A stretch of DNA of 33,639 nt from Streptomyces sp. 8L (lineage in GTDB: Bacteria > Actinomycetota > Actinomycetes > Streptomycetales > Streptomycetaceae): contig NZ_JAIUKE010000074.1 of NCBI RefSeq assembly GCF_020176795.1, positions 1 to 33,639 on the forward strand. Direction: 5' to 3'. The notes beneath the pieces are model-generated. The model had not been told where the DNA came from. It did no database searches and saw nothing but the letters and a program-made list of their open reading frames with translations. Below, piece after piece: positions 1-7,637 of the stretch. Positions within the stretch are counted from its first letter, which is position 1. Each line of letters starts with the position of its first letter. The position numbers and the translations under genes were made by a program.

Positions 1-3
1 CAT

Positions 4-95
4 CCCCCCCCCCCCGCCCCCCGGCCCCCCCCCCCGCCCCCCCCCCCGCCCGGGCCCGGGCGGCGGGGGGGGGGGGGGGGGGGCCGGGCCCCGGA
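4..95. repeat. Low-complexity G/C homopolymer tract at the window edge
   Basis: Long C runs switch to long G runs with almost no A or T. This is the first of four such tracts here and does not resemble the codon-structured GC-rich DNA around it. It is probably a sequencing or assembly artefact. From about 96 to 312, downstream of the marR stop, I see no gene and no convincing terminator. Confidence 0.75.
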
Positions 96-312
96 GCCGT
101 GGGGCGTGTTCGCCATGACCGTGCATACCGAAAGTAGTCGCTCCGCCACACCGTGCGCACGGGCGGGCCGTCCCCTTCACGCGAGACGGTGGCCCGGCGT
201 GACGCGTGAGCGGCGTGTTTCGACCACGCGTCCGCCTGTCACGCACCTGTCGGGCCCGCGGCCCCCGCGTGGCGGCCCACAGGCCCGAAAGCCCGAAGCC
301 CGCGCCCCGCCC

Positions 313-837
313 TCAGCCGTCCCGCTGGCTGGCGTCCAGGTCCGCCAGATGGGCCGTCACGTCGTCGGCGAGGCGCGTCAGCAGGCGGCCGAGATCCCTG
401 CGGTCCTGGTCGGACCAGTGGGCGACGGCTCCGGCGAACCAGCCGATAAGCGTGCGCGCGTAGCGGTCGGCGGCACCGGCCCCCTCGTCCGTCGGCTCGA
501 TCAGGCTGACGCGCCGGTCGTCCGGGTCGCCGATGCGGCGCACCAGGCCGCGCCGCTCCAGCTGCTGGACCTGACGCGTGACATGGGGCTGGACGACCTG
601 CACCTTGTCCGCGATCTCCTTGATCCGCAGCGGCTCCCCCGCGAAGTGCAGGGAGAGCAGGACGGTGAAGGCCGGCCGCTCGACCGTGACACCCGCGGCC
701 TCCATGGCGTGCTGGACCAGGCGGCCCCGGCTGATGGCGTTGCCCAGCTGCGAGAGGCGGGGCATCACGGCCAGCACTTCGTCCTGGTCGCCGGCGGCCC
801 CGGGTCCGTCCAGCCCATCTCGTGACGACGCGTCCAT
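313..837 (-). CDS. MarR-family transcriptional regulator
   Basis: This encodes a 174-residue protein of normal MarR length. The winged helix-turn-helix lies at about residues 55-115, with recognition-helix region QPHVTRQVQQLERRGLV and wing DPDDRRVSL near 104-112. The ATG at 837 is preceded by GGAG with a suitable gap; the longer open frame upstream is only GC-driven read-through. It is divergent from an FAD monooxygenase starting at 982, the usual layout for a MarR repressor that controls itself and a neighbouring detoxifying enzyme. Two palindromes in the shared region (853-869 and 924-942) are candidate operators. The ligand cannot be read from sequence, but a phenolic or antibiotic-like compound is typical for the family. 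Family call sure; target inferred. Confidence 0.9.
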   Translation of the reverse strand: MDASSRDGLDGPGAAGDQDEVLAVMPRLSQLGNAISRGRLVQHAMEAAGVTVERPAFTVLLSLHFAGEPLRIKEIADKVQVVQPHVTRQVQQLERRGLVRRIGDPDDRRVSLIEPTDEGAGAADRYARTLIGWFAGAVAHWSDQDRRDLGRLLTRLADDVTAHLADLDASQRDG

Positions 838-852
838 CGCAGCTCCATTTGC

Positions 853-869
853 ATACTTAACTGAAGTAT
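853..869. promoter_or_regulatory. Candidate MarR operator, palindrome 1
   Basis: ATACTT-AACTG-AAGTAT is a perfect 6+5+6 inverted repeat, AT-rich in a GC-rich genome, 16 bp upstream of the marR start. AAGTAT-type half-sites are common in MarR operators. Occupancy here would be expected to autorepress marR. Confidence 0.5.
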
Positions 870-910
870 CTATACCGTGGTGGCCGACGGCGCGCCCACC
901 GGGCACACCG

Positions 911-942
911 TATCCGCAATAAGGATACCTAAAGTAGGCATC
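911..942. promoter_or_regulatory. Candidate MarR operator, palindrome 2 (two overlapping dyads)
   Basis: TATCC (911-915) and GGATA (923-927) form one inverted repeat. It overlaps a 19-bp near-palindrome at 924-942 with half-sites GATACCTA and TAGGCATC. The second dyad resembles palindrome 1 and lies 40 bp before the monooxygenase start, where binding could block its promoter. Confidence 0.4.
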
Positions 943-981
943 TACTGCCCCGAGCGTGGGCCCGGGCAGGAAGGACCGACG

Positions 982-2208
982 ATGAACCGCACAGGGACCT
1001 CCGAAACGAACCGCGGGGCGAACCGTGGGACGAACCGCACCGTCCTCATCTCCGGCGCCAGCATCGCGGGCCCGTCCCTCGCGTACTGGCTGGACCGCTA
1101 CGGCTTCGAGGTCACCGTGGTGGAGAAGGCCCCACGGCTGCGCGGCGGCGGATACGCCATCGACATCCGCGGCACCGCGCGGGACGCCGTCGAGCGCATG
1201 GGGCTGCTGCCGCGCCTGCGTGAAGCCCATGTGGACACCCGCAAGATCTCCTTCCTCGACCCCGACGGCGGCCTCCTCGCCGCCATCCGCCCCGAGGCCG
1301 TCACCGGCGGCGTCCAGGACCACGACCTCGAAGTGCGCAGGGGAGACCTGGCCGACTGCCTGTACGACCTGGTCGAGGGCAGGGTCGAGTTCCTGTTCAA
1401 CGACTCCATAGCGGCGCTCGACGACCGCGGCGACCACGTGGCCGTGACCTTCGACAGCGGCGCCCGGCGCTCCTTCGACCTGGTGATCGGCGCCGACGGC
1501 CTGCACTCCAACACCCGCCGCCTGGCCTTCGGCCCGGAGGAGCGCTACCACCGCTATCTCGGCCACTGCTTCGCCGGCTTCACCCTGCCGGGAGACCTCG
1601 GCCTGAGCCACGAGGCGGTCATCTGGAACGTTCCCGGGAGGTCCGGGACGCTCTACGCCTACGAGCGCGACGAGCCGATGCACGGCTTCCTGAACTTCAC
1701 CCTGGAAGAGCCCCCGTTCGACGCCTTCCGCGACCCCCGGGCGCAACGCGAGCTGGTGGCCTCGAAGTTCACCGACACGCGGTGGGAGATCCCCCGGCTG
1801 GTGGCCGCCATGCGCGAGGCCGACGACCTCTTCTTCGACGTCGTCAGCCAGATCCACATGCCCGCCTGGTCCACCGGCCGTGTCGCCCTCGCCGGCGACG
1901 CCGCCCACGCGACGTCGTTCATGTCGGGCCAGGGTTCGAGCGTCTCCCTCGTCGGGGCGTACGTCCTGGCGGGCGAACTGGCCACCCACGACGACCACAC
2001 GGCCGCCTTCGCCGCCTACGAGAAGACCGCGCGCGACTTCGCGGAACTGAACCAGGCGCTCGCCACGGGCGGCGGCGGTACGGTCTCCCCCCGCACGCCC
2101 GAACAGCTCGCCGCCCGCAACGAGGCGCTGCGCACCGGCGCCGCCCTGGCCTCGGAGAGCAGGGGCCGCGCGGCCAGCTCCGCGCTCGTCCTGCCGGACT
2201 ACGAGTAG
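982..2208 (+). CDS. FAD-dependent monooxygenase (PF01494, TetX-like group)
   Basis: This encodes a 408-residue class A flavoprotein hydroxylase, a normal length. The N-terminal Rossmann motif GASIAG is at residues 25-30 followed by an acidic strand end (VVEKA). The DG motif GADGLHSNTR is near 169-178, and the flavin-binding GDAAHATSFMSGQG segment near 304-317. Such enzymes use NAD(P)H and O2 to hydroxylate an aromatic or polyketide substrate in the cytoplasm; some inactivate tetracyclines or rifamycins. AAGGA at 971-975 places the start at ATG 982; an earlier in-frame GTG at 877 lies within the operator region and is unlikely. The divergent marR is the probable regulator. Substrate unknown: resistance or pathway tailoring are both possible. 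Confidence 0.88.
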   Translation: MNRTGTSETNRGANRGTNRTVLISGASIAGPSLAYWLDRYGFEVTVVEKAPRLRGGGYAIDIRGTARDAVERMGLLPRLREAHVDTRKISFLDPDGGLLAAIRPEAVTGGVQDHDLEVRRGDLADCLYDLVEGRVEFLFNDSIAALDDRGDHVAVTFDSGARRSFDLVIGADGLHSNTRRLAFGPEERYHRYLGHCFAGFTLPGDLGLSHEAVIWNVPGRSGTLYAYERDEPMHGFLNFTLEEPPFDAFRDPRAQRELVASKFTDTRWEIPRLVAAMREADDLFFDVVSQIHMPAWSTGRVALAGDAAHATSFMSGQGSSVSLVGAYVLAGELATHDDHTAAFAAYEKTARDFAELNQALATGGGGTVSPRTPEQLAARNEALRTGAALASESRGRAASSALVLPDYE

Positions 2209-2278
2209 CCCGCCGGGCGGACGACCGCGCACGGGCCCACGCACATCCCCCTGAGGACCGTTGAGGCAGGATGGGGGC

Positions 2279-2608
2279 ATGAGCGTAGTCAAGATCAACG
2301 TGCTGACCGTGCCCGCCGAGCAGCGTGAGACGCTGGAAAAGCGGTTCGCCTCACGCGCCCACGCCGTGGAGAACTCCGACGGCTTCGAGTGGTTCGAACT
2401 TCTCCGCCCGGCAGAAGGCACGGACAACTACCTCGTCTACACGCGGTGGCGTGACGAGGAGTCCTTCCAGGCGTGGATGGAGGGTCCCATGAAGACGGCG
2501 CACCAGGGTGGGAACGGGGAGGGCGGCGAGCGGCCGAAGCCCGCCGCCTCCGGCTCCGCGCTGTGGTCCTTCGAGGTCGTTCAGCAGGCCGCGCCCAAGA
2601 ACGCGTAG
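2279..2608 (+). CDS. MhuD-like haem-degrading monooxygenase (ABM domain)
   Basis: This encodes a 109-residue single-domain ferredoxin-like dimeric ABM protein. From memory of the family, it matches Mycobacterium tuberculosis MhuD (Rv3592) along most of its length: VVKIN at the N-terminus, LEKRF and RAHAVENS in the middle, and FQAW further on. The residues known to be important for haem chemistry in MhuD are present at identical positions: Asn7, Trp66 and His75. MhuD opens haem to iron plus mycobilin without releasing CO. The region after His75 carries a Gly/Glu-rich insertion. The ATG at 2279 is chosen because MSVVKIN aligns with MhuD; an in-frame TTG at 2261 is less likely. It runs toward the radical SAM gene and is separated from it by a strong hairpin. 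Often annotated only as antibiotic biosynthesis monooxygenase. Confidence 0.85.
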   Translation: MSVVKINVLTVPAEQRETLEKRFASRAHAVENSDGFEWFELLRPAEGTDNYLVYTRWRDEESFQAWMEGPMKTAHQGGNGEGGERPKPAASGSALWSFEVVQQAAPKNA

Positions 2609-2643
2609 CCGCTCTTCCGGCGCCGCCGTCCCGTCGAACGGCG

Positions 2644-2689
2644 GCGTCGGGTACGGGGCCTCCTCCGGGGGAGGCCCCGTACCCGACGC
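2644..2689. terminator. Bidirectional terminator, 20-bp perfect stem
   Basis: A perfect 20-bp inverted repeat (2644-2663 with 2670-2689) has a 6-nt loop TCCGGG. It lies between the stop of the MhuD-like gene at 2608 and the stop of the convergent radical SAM gene at 2702, and can end both transcripts. There is no T tract, as is usual in Streptomyces. Confidence 0.85.
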
Positions 2690-2701
2690 GACCGCGCGCC
2701 G

Positions 2702-4630
2702 CTACTTGCCGACCACCGTCAGCGGCAGCAGCTTCTTGCCCGTCGGGCCGACCTGGATGTCGAGGTCGAGCTGGGGGCACACGCCGCAGTCGAAGCACGG
2801 CGTCCAACGGCAGTCCTCGACCTCGGTCTCGTCCAGCGCGTCCTGCCAGTCCTCCCAGAGCCAGTCCTTGTCCAGGCCCGAGTCCAAGTGGTCCCAGGGC
2901 AGGACCTCCTCGTAGGAGCGCTCGCGGGTCGTGTACCAGGCCAGGTCCACTCCGTAGGACGGCAGGGCCTTCTCGGCGCAGGCGATCCAGCGGTCGTACG
3001 AGAAGTGCTCGCGCCAGCCGTCGAAGCGGCCGCCGTCCTCGTACACGGCGCGGATCACGGCGCCCACGCGGCGGTCGCCGCGGGAGAGCAGGCCCTCGAT
3101 GATGCCGGGCTTGCCGTCGTGGTAGCGGAAGCCGATGGAGCGGCCGTACTTCTTGTCGCCGCGGATCTTGTCCCGCAGCTTCGTGAGCCGGGCGTCCGTG
3201 TCCTCCGCGGACAGCTGCGGCGCCCACTGGAACGGCGTGTGCGGCTTGGGTACGAAACCGCCGATCGACACCGTGCAGCGGACGTCGTTGGAGCCGGAGG
3301 CCTCGCGGCCCTTCTGGATGACGTTCACCGCCATGTCGGCGATCTGCAGCACGTCCTCGTCCGTCTCGGTCGGCAGGCCGCACATGAAGTACAGCTTCAC
3401 CTGGCGCCAGCCGTTGCCGTACGCGGTGGCGACCGTGCGGATCAGGTCCTCCTCCGAGACCATCTTGTTGATGACCTTGCGGATGCGCTCGCTGCCGCCC
3501 TCGGGCGCGAACGTGAGGCCCGACCGGCGCCCGTTGCGGGTGAGTTCGTTGGCGAGGTCGATGTTGAACGCGTCGACGCGGGTGGACGGCAGGGAGAGGC
3601 CGATCTTGTCCTCCTCGTACCGGTCCGCGAGGCCCTTTGCGATGTCGCCGATCTCGCTGTGGTCCGCGGACGACAGCGACAGCAGGCCGACCTCCTCGAA
3701 GCCGGTCGCCTTGAGGCCCTTGTCGACCATCTCGCCGATCCCGGTGATGGAGCGCTCGCGCACGGGGCGGGTGATCATGCCCGCCTGGCAGAACCGGCAG
3801 CCGCGCGTGCAGCCGCGGAAGATCTCCACGGACATCCGCTCGTGCACCGTCTCCGCGAGCGGCACCAGCGGCTGCTTCGGGTAGGGCCACTCGTCGAGGT
3901 CCATCACGGTGTGCTTGGACACGCGCCACGGCACGCCCGACCTGTTCGGCACGACACGCGCGATGCGGCCGTCCGCGAGGTACTCGACGTCGTAGAAGCC
4001 CGGCACGTACACCCCGCCGGTCTTCGCGAGGCGGAGCAGGACCTCCTCGCGCCCGCCGGGGCGGCCCTCGGCCTTCCAGTCGCGGATGATGTCGGTGATC
4101 GTGAGGACGGCCTGCTCGCCGTCGCCGATCACGGCCGCGTCGATGAAGTCGGCGATCGGCTCGGGGTTGAACGCGGCGTGGCCGCCCGCGAGCACGATCG
4201 GGTGGTCCTCGGTGCGGTCCCTCGCCTCCAGCGGGATGCCCGCGAGGTCGAGGGCCGTGAGCATGTTGGTGTAGCCCAGCTCGGTGGAGAAGCTGAGGCC
4301 GAACACGTCGAACGCGGACACGGGGCGGTGGCTGTCGACCGTGAACTGCGGGACGCCGTGCTCCCGCATCAGCTCCTCCAGGTCGGGCCACACGCTGTAG
4401 GTGCGCTCCGCGAGGACGCCCGCGCGCTCGTTGAGCACCTCGTAGAGGATCATGACGCCCTGGTTGGGCAGGCCGACCTCGTAGGCGTCGGGGTACATCA
4501 GCGCCCAGTGCACGTCGCACTCGTCCCACGGCTTGACCGTGGAGTTCAGCTCGCCGCCGACGTACTGGATCGGCTTCTGTACATGCGGGAGCAGAGCTTC
4601 GAGCTGCGGGAAGACCGAATCGGCAGGCAT
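2702..4630 (-). CDS. Radical SAM protein, TIGR03960 type with N-terminal B12-binding-like region
   Basis: This encodes a 642-residue protein. The N-terminal half contains a cobalamin-binding-like fold region (GGHAAFNPEPIADFIDAAVIGDGE segment). The radical SAM cluster motif C-x3-C-x2-C occurs in FRGCTRGCRFCQAG near residues 272-280. A C-terminal cysteine group (FDCGVCPQLDLD) is also typical of this family. The start MPADSVFPQLEALLP at 4630 is the conserved start; the ribosome site is weak (AAAGA). The reaction is not established; in actinomycetes these genes are often beside a TIGR03936 gene (DUF2344) and RNase E, which suggests an RNA- or ribosome-related role. Those partners are absent here: the next gene downstream is the convergent MhuD-like gene. 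Family sure, function unknown. Confidence 0.88.
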   Translation of the reverse strand: MPADSVFPQLEALLPHVQKPIQYVGGELNSTVKPWDECDVHWALMYPDAYEVGLPNQGVMILYEVLNERAGVLAERTYSVWPDLEELMREHGVPQFTVDSHRPVSAFDVFGLSFSTELGYTNMLTALDLAGIPLEARDRTEDHPIVLAGGHAAFNPEPIADFIDAAVIGDGEQAVLTITDIIRDWKAEGRPGGREEVLLRLAKTGGVYVPGFYDVEYLADGRIARVVPNRSGVPWRVSKHTVMDLDEWPYPKQPLVPLAETVHERMSVEIFRGCTRGCRFCQAGMITRPVRERSITGIGEMVDKGLKATGFEEVGLLSLSSADHSEIGDIAKGLADRYEEDKIGLSLPSTRVDAFNIDLANELTRNGRRSGLTFAPEGGSERIRKVINKMVSEEDLIRTVATAYGNGWRQVKLYFMCGLPTETDEDVLQIADMAVNVIQKGREASGSNDVRCTVSIGGFVPKPHTPFQWAPQLSAEDTDARLTKLRDKIRGDKKYGRSIGFRYHDGKPGIIEGLLSRGDRRVGAVIRAVYEDGGRFDGWREHFSYDRWIACAEKALPSYGVDLAWYTTRERSYEEVLPWDHLDSGLDKDWLWEDWQDALDETEVEDCRWTPCFDCGVCPQLDLDIQVGPTGKKLLPLTVVGK

Positions 4631-4802
4631 CGCGGATCTTTCGTGGGCCGGCTGGGTGGTACGCCCGGAGGGGCGGTTCGCCCGCACGCGCGAAGTCCGC
4701 GCCGAGGCGATTAACCAGCGTACCGCGCGCCACGGACGCCCCCGCCCGGCAGGCACCGCGCGGCGGCACCGCGGCAGGGGGCGCGGCGCCGGGTGCGACG
4801 GC

Positions 4803-6338
4803 TCAGCCCGCGAGTGCCGCGCGGGCCGCGTGTTTCGACGCCTTCGCCCACACGCGGGGCAGCTCGCGCTCGGCGGCCAGCGCCCGCTCGTCCTCCCGCG
4901 CGAACAGCAGGCCCCAGGTGAAGGCGGTCTCGCCCGCGGCGTGCGCCTGGATCGCGATCTCGCGCAGGGTGGCCCGCGCGACGACGGCGTCCTGGTGCTC
5001 GCCGAGCAGCTTCTGCACCTTCTTGACGCGCTTCGCGAACCTCTTCGCGGGCTTGCCCACGCCGGGCCGCGCGGCCTCCGCCGCGTACCTCACGCGCTTG
5101 GCGGCCTTGCGGGCGCTGTGCAGCGCGAGGTCGCGCTCCTCGCCGGGCGGGAGGGCCAGCGCGTGTTCGACCCGGCGGGCCAGCTTGCCGTACTCCTTCA
5201 GGACGGCCTTCGGCAGCACGGCGCGCGGCGCCGCGTCAGCGGCCCGGCGCAGCGGCGGGTCGGCGAGCAGCGCGTCCAGGGAGTCGAGGAGGGCGAGGTA
5301 GCGGTCGCTGTCGAGGGTGGCGAGGGTCAGATCGCGCGAGCGGGCCCCGTTCCCCGCGGTCCACCGGCGCAGCCGCGCCTCGACCGGTCCGAGCAGCAGG
5401 GTCGCGGGCAGCGCGTCGACGCGGGCGCGCAGGTGGGCGCCGAGCACTTCCGTGTCGCGGTCGACGCCGAGCCGGCCGCCGAGCCAGCGCAGCTCGCCGC
5501 CGATCGGGTCGGTGACGCGGCGGTCGAGGATCTTCCCGTAGCTGCGGAGCGCGGAGCGGGCGCGGCGCGTGGCGACGCGGAGCCGGTGCACGGAGTCGGG
5601 CAGGTCCCGGCGGACCGCGGGGTCGAGCGCGGCAATCGCCTCGGCCTGTTCGCGCAGGTACGCGAGGAGGTGGTCGCCCGCTGTGGCGGGTTCGGCCACG
5701 CTCCCGGCCGGGGGCGCGGGCGGGCCGGTCTCCGCGAGCGCGCGGGCGAGCTTGGAGGCGGACGGCGCGGGCGCGAGGCCGGCCTTGCGGAGCTTCTTGT
5801 CGACCTTGTCGAGGACGGCGGGGTCCGCGTCCGGCGCGAGTTCCGCCTCGACCTCGGTCCAGGCGGTGACGGTGAGCGAGCCGCCGAGCCGCTCGGCCCG
5901 TACGGCGTCGACGGCCAGCTCGACCAGCGGCCTGCCGCCCCTGCCCAGCAGCCGGGTGATCGCGCGGGAGGTCCGCAGGCGTACGACGGGTGCGACGGCC
6001 GCGCCCCGCGTCCTGGAGCGCAGCAGCCGGGCGAGGTCGTCGGGCAGCTCCGCGGAGAGCGGGGCGCGCAGTTCGTCCCGTACGCCGGGCGCGACGGGGA
6101 ACTTCAGGTGCCAGCCCTCGTCGTGGCCGCCCTCCCTGCGGCGCAGGGTGATGTGTCCCGCCGCGAGCCGCAGGTCGGAGGTGTCGTGGTAGACGGCGTC
6201 TAGTTCCGTGGTGCCTTCCGGCCGTGCGGCGGTGACGCCCCCGGCCCCGGTCAGATCGGGCAGCGGGGGCGGCCCGCCGCCCTCCGCCGAGCCGGGGAGC
6301 ACGTACTTGCGTTCGACCTCGCGCGTGGTGTCCGCCAT
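4803..6338 (-). CDS. CYTH and CHAD domain protein
   Basis: This encodes a 511-residue protein with two domains. CYTH (about 5-200) starts with the signature EVERKYVLP and continues as an alternating Glu/Arg/Lys beta tunnel that in relatives binds triphosphate or polyphosphate. CHAD (about 215-505) is a helical bundle with the conserved histidine helices VHRLRVATRRARS and LHSARKAAKRVRYAAEA; CHAD domains bind inorganic polyphosphate. A role in polyphosphate metabolism or binding is inferred; no catalytic activity is proven for the fused form. The ATG at 6338 lies within a 20-bp tandem duplication, so a second, out-of-frame ATG occurs 20 bp upstream. The gene is separated from rodA by a terminator, so it probably has its own promoter. 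Confidence 0.9.
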   Translation of the reverse strand: MADTTREVERKYVLPGSAEGGGPPPLPDLTGAGGVTAARPEGTTELDAVYHDTSDLRLAAGHITLRRREGGHDEGWHLKFPVAPGVRDELRAPLSAELPDDLARLLRSRTRGAAVAPVVRLRTSRAITRLLGRGGRPLVELAVDAVRAERLGGSLTVTAWTEVEAELAPDADPAVLDKVDKKLRKAGLAPAPSASKLARALAETGPPAPPAGSVAEPATAGDHLLAYLREQAEAIAALDPAVRRDLPDSVHRLRVATRRARSALRSYGKILDRRVTDPIGGELRWLGGRLGVDRDTEVLGAHLRARVDALPATLLLGPVEARLRRWTAGNGARSRDLTLATLDSDRYLALLDSLDALLADPPLRRAADAAPRAVLPKAVLKEYGKLARRVEHALALPPGEERDLALHSARKAAKRVRYAAEAARPGVGKPAKRFAKRVKKVQKLLGEHQDAVVARATLREIAIQAHAAGETAFTWGLLFAREDERALAAERELPRVWAKASKHAARAALAG

Positions 6339-6371
6339 ACCTGGCGTGTAACCGCCATGCCTGGCGTGTAA
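6332..6371. repeat. 20-bp tandem duplication over a start codon
   Basis: CCGCCATACCTGGCGTGTAA at 6332-6351 is repeated at 6352-6371 with one change (A to G). Each copy has a minus-strand ATG. The copy at 6338 is the CYTH/CHAD start; the one at 6358 is out of frame because 20 is not a multiple of three. Confidence 0.9.
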
Positions 6372-6376
6372 TCGAG

Positions 6377-6415
6377 AAGGGCCGCCCCTGTGCGCGCTGC
6401 ACGGGGACGGCCCTT
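6377..6415 (-). terminator. Terminator after rodA
   Basis: A 17-bp stem (6377-6393 with 6399-6415) with one mismatch and one wobble closes a 5-nt loop, 20 nt after the rodA stop codon. It ends the mre-pbp2-rodA transcript before the CYTH/CHAD gene. Confidence 0.85.
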
Positions 6416-6434
6416 TCGAAACGCGGTACGGGCG

Positions 6435-7634
6435 TCATGCCCTTATCGGTCGCTGCACCCGGATGGACTGCAGCAACCCCACCGCTATCCACACGGCGAA
6501 CATCGAGCTGCCTCCGTACGAGACGAACGGCAGCGGCAGGCCGGCCACCGGCATGATGCCCAGCGTCATGCCGATGTTCTCGAAGGCCTGGAAGGCGAAC
6601 CAGGCGATGATCCCGGCGGCGACGACCGTGCCGTACAGCTCGCTCGTCTCGCGGGCGATGCGGCAGGCGCGCCACAGGACGACGCCGAGCAGCAGCAGTA
6701 TGAGGCCGGCCCCGACGAAGCCGAGCTCCTCGCCCGCGACGGTGAAGACGAAGTCGGTCTGCTGCTCGGGCACGAACTGGCCCGTGGTCTGCGTGCCGTG
6801 GAAGAGGCCCTTGCCGAGCAGGCCGCCCGAGCCGATCGCGATACGGGCCTGGTTGGTGTTGTAGCCGACGCCGGCCGGGTCGAGGTCCGGGTTGGCGAAG
6901 GCGGCGAACCGGTTGATCTGGTACTGGTCGAGGATGCCGAGCGCGGTGATCGCGACCGCGCCCACGACACCCGCGCCGATCAGCCCGAAGATCCACCGCT
7001 TCGGCGCGCCGGACGCCAGCAGGCAGCCCAGCACGATCACCACCATGACCATGACGGAGCCGAGGTCCGGCATCAGCATGACGACGGCCATCGGCACCAC
7101 CGCAAGGCCGATGGCCTTGGCCACCGTGCGGTGGTCGGGGTGCTCGGTGTCCCCCGCGTCGACCCGTGAGCCCAGGATCATCGCCATCCCGAGCAGGATG
7201 GTGATCTTCGCGAACTCCGACGGCTGGACGGAGAAGCCGCCGCCGATCACGATCCACGAGTGGGCGCCGTTGATGGTCGAGCCGAGCGGCGTGAGGACCG
7301 CGAGCATCAGCAGGATCGACAGGGCGTAGAGGATCGGGACCGCGCCGCGCAGGGTGCGGTGGCCGATCCACAGGACCGCGACCATCAGCCCGAGGCCGAT
7401 GCTGGTGTTCATCAGGTGGCGGGCGAGGAAGTAGGTCGGGTCGCCGCCGTTGAGGGCCGTGCGGTTGCGGGTCGCCGAGTACACCAGCGCGGAGCCGATG
7501 AGCGACAGCGCGATCGCGGCGAACATGAGCGGCCAGTCCAGCCTGCGCAGGACGGAGTCGCGCGCGGCCATCCGCGCCCAGCCGGTGCGCTGGGGGCCGT
7601 AGCCGGAGACGGTGAAGCCACTGGTACCGGTCAT
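6435..7634 (-). CDS. rodA: RodA, SEDS peptidoglycan glycosyltransferase
   Basis: This encodes a 399-residue polytopic membrane protein with about ten hydrophobic segments. Family signatures include the segment GGFSVQPSEFAKI, the long extracytoplasmic part ending NTNQARIAIGSGGLLGKG, and the C-terminal PFVSYGGSSM motif. RodA polymerises lipid II into glycan strands and works with the class B PBP encoded just upstream. The ATG at 7634 lies 3 nt past the pbp2 stop with GGAGGGAC overlapping that stop, so translation is probably coupled. In Streptomyces this locus serves spore-wall and lateral-wall synthesis rather than tip growth, which depends on DivIVA. Confidence 0.96.
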   Translation of the reverse strand: MTGTSGFTVSGYGPQRTGWARMAARDSVLRRLDWPLMFAAIALSLIGSALVYSATRNRTALNGGDPTYFLARHLMNTSIGLGLMVAVLWIGHRTLRGAVPILYALSILLMLAVLTPLGSTINGAHSWIVIGGGFSVQPSEFAKITILLGMAMILGSRVDAGDTEHPDHRTVAKAIGLAVVPMAVVMLMPDLGSVMVMVVIVLGCLLASGAPKRWIFGLIGAGVVGAVAITALGILDQYQINRFAAFANPDLDPAGVGYNTNQARIAIGSGGLLGKGLFHGTQTTGQFVPEQQTDFVFTVAGEELGFVGAGLILLLLGVVLWRACRIARETSELYGTVVAAGIIAWFAFQAFENIGMTLGIMPVAGLPLPFVSYGGSSMFAVWIAVGLLQSIRVQRPIRA

Positions 7635-7637
7635 GGC

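Noticed and set aside
313..2427. 704-residue minus-strand frame running through marR and the monooxygenase
   Set aside because: Only the last 174 residues have family sequence; the rest is the antisense of the FAD monooxygenase and is typical of GC-rich DNA.
2888..6203. Long plus-strand frames opposite the radical SAM and CYTH/CHAD genes
   Set aside because: They are antisense shadows with Val/Arg/Ala-rich composition and no recognised motif, while the minus-strand genes are clearly real.
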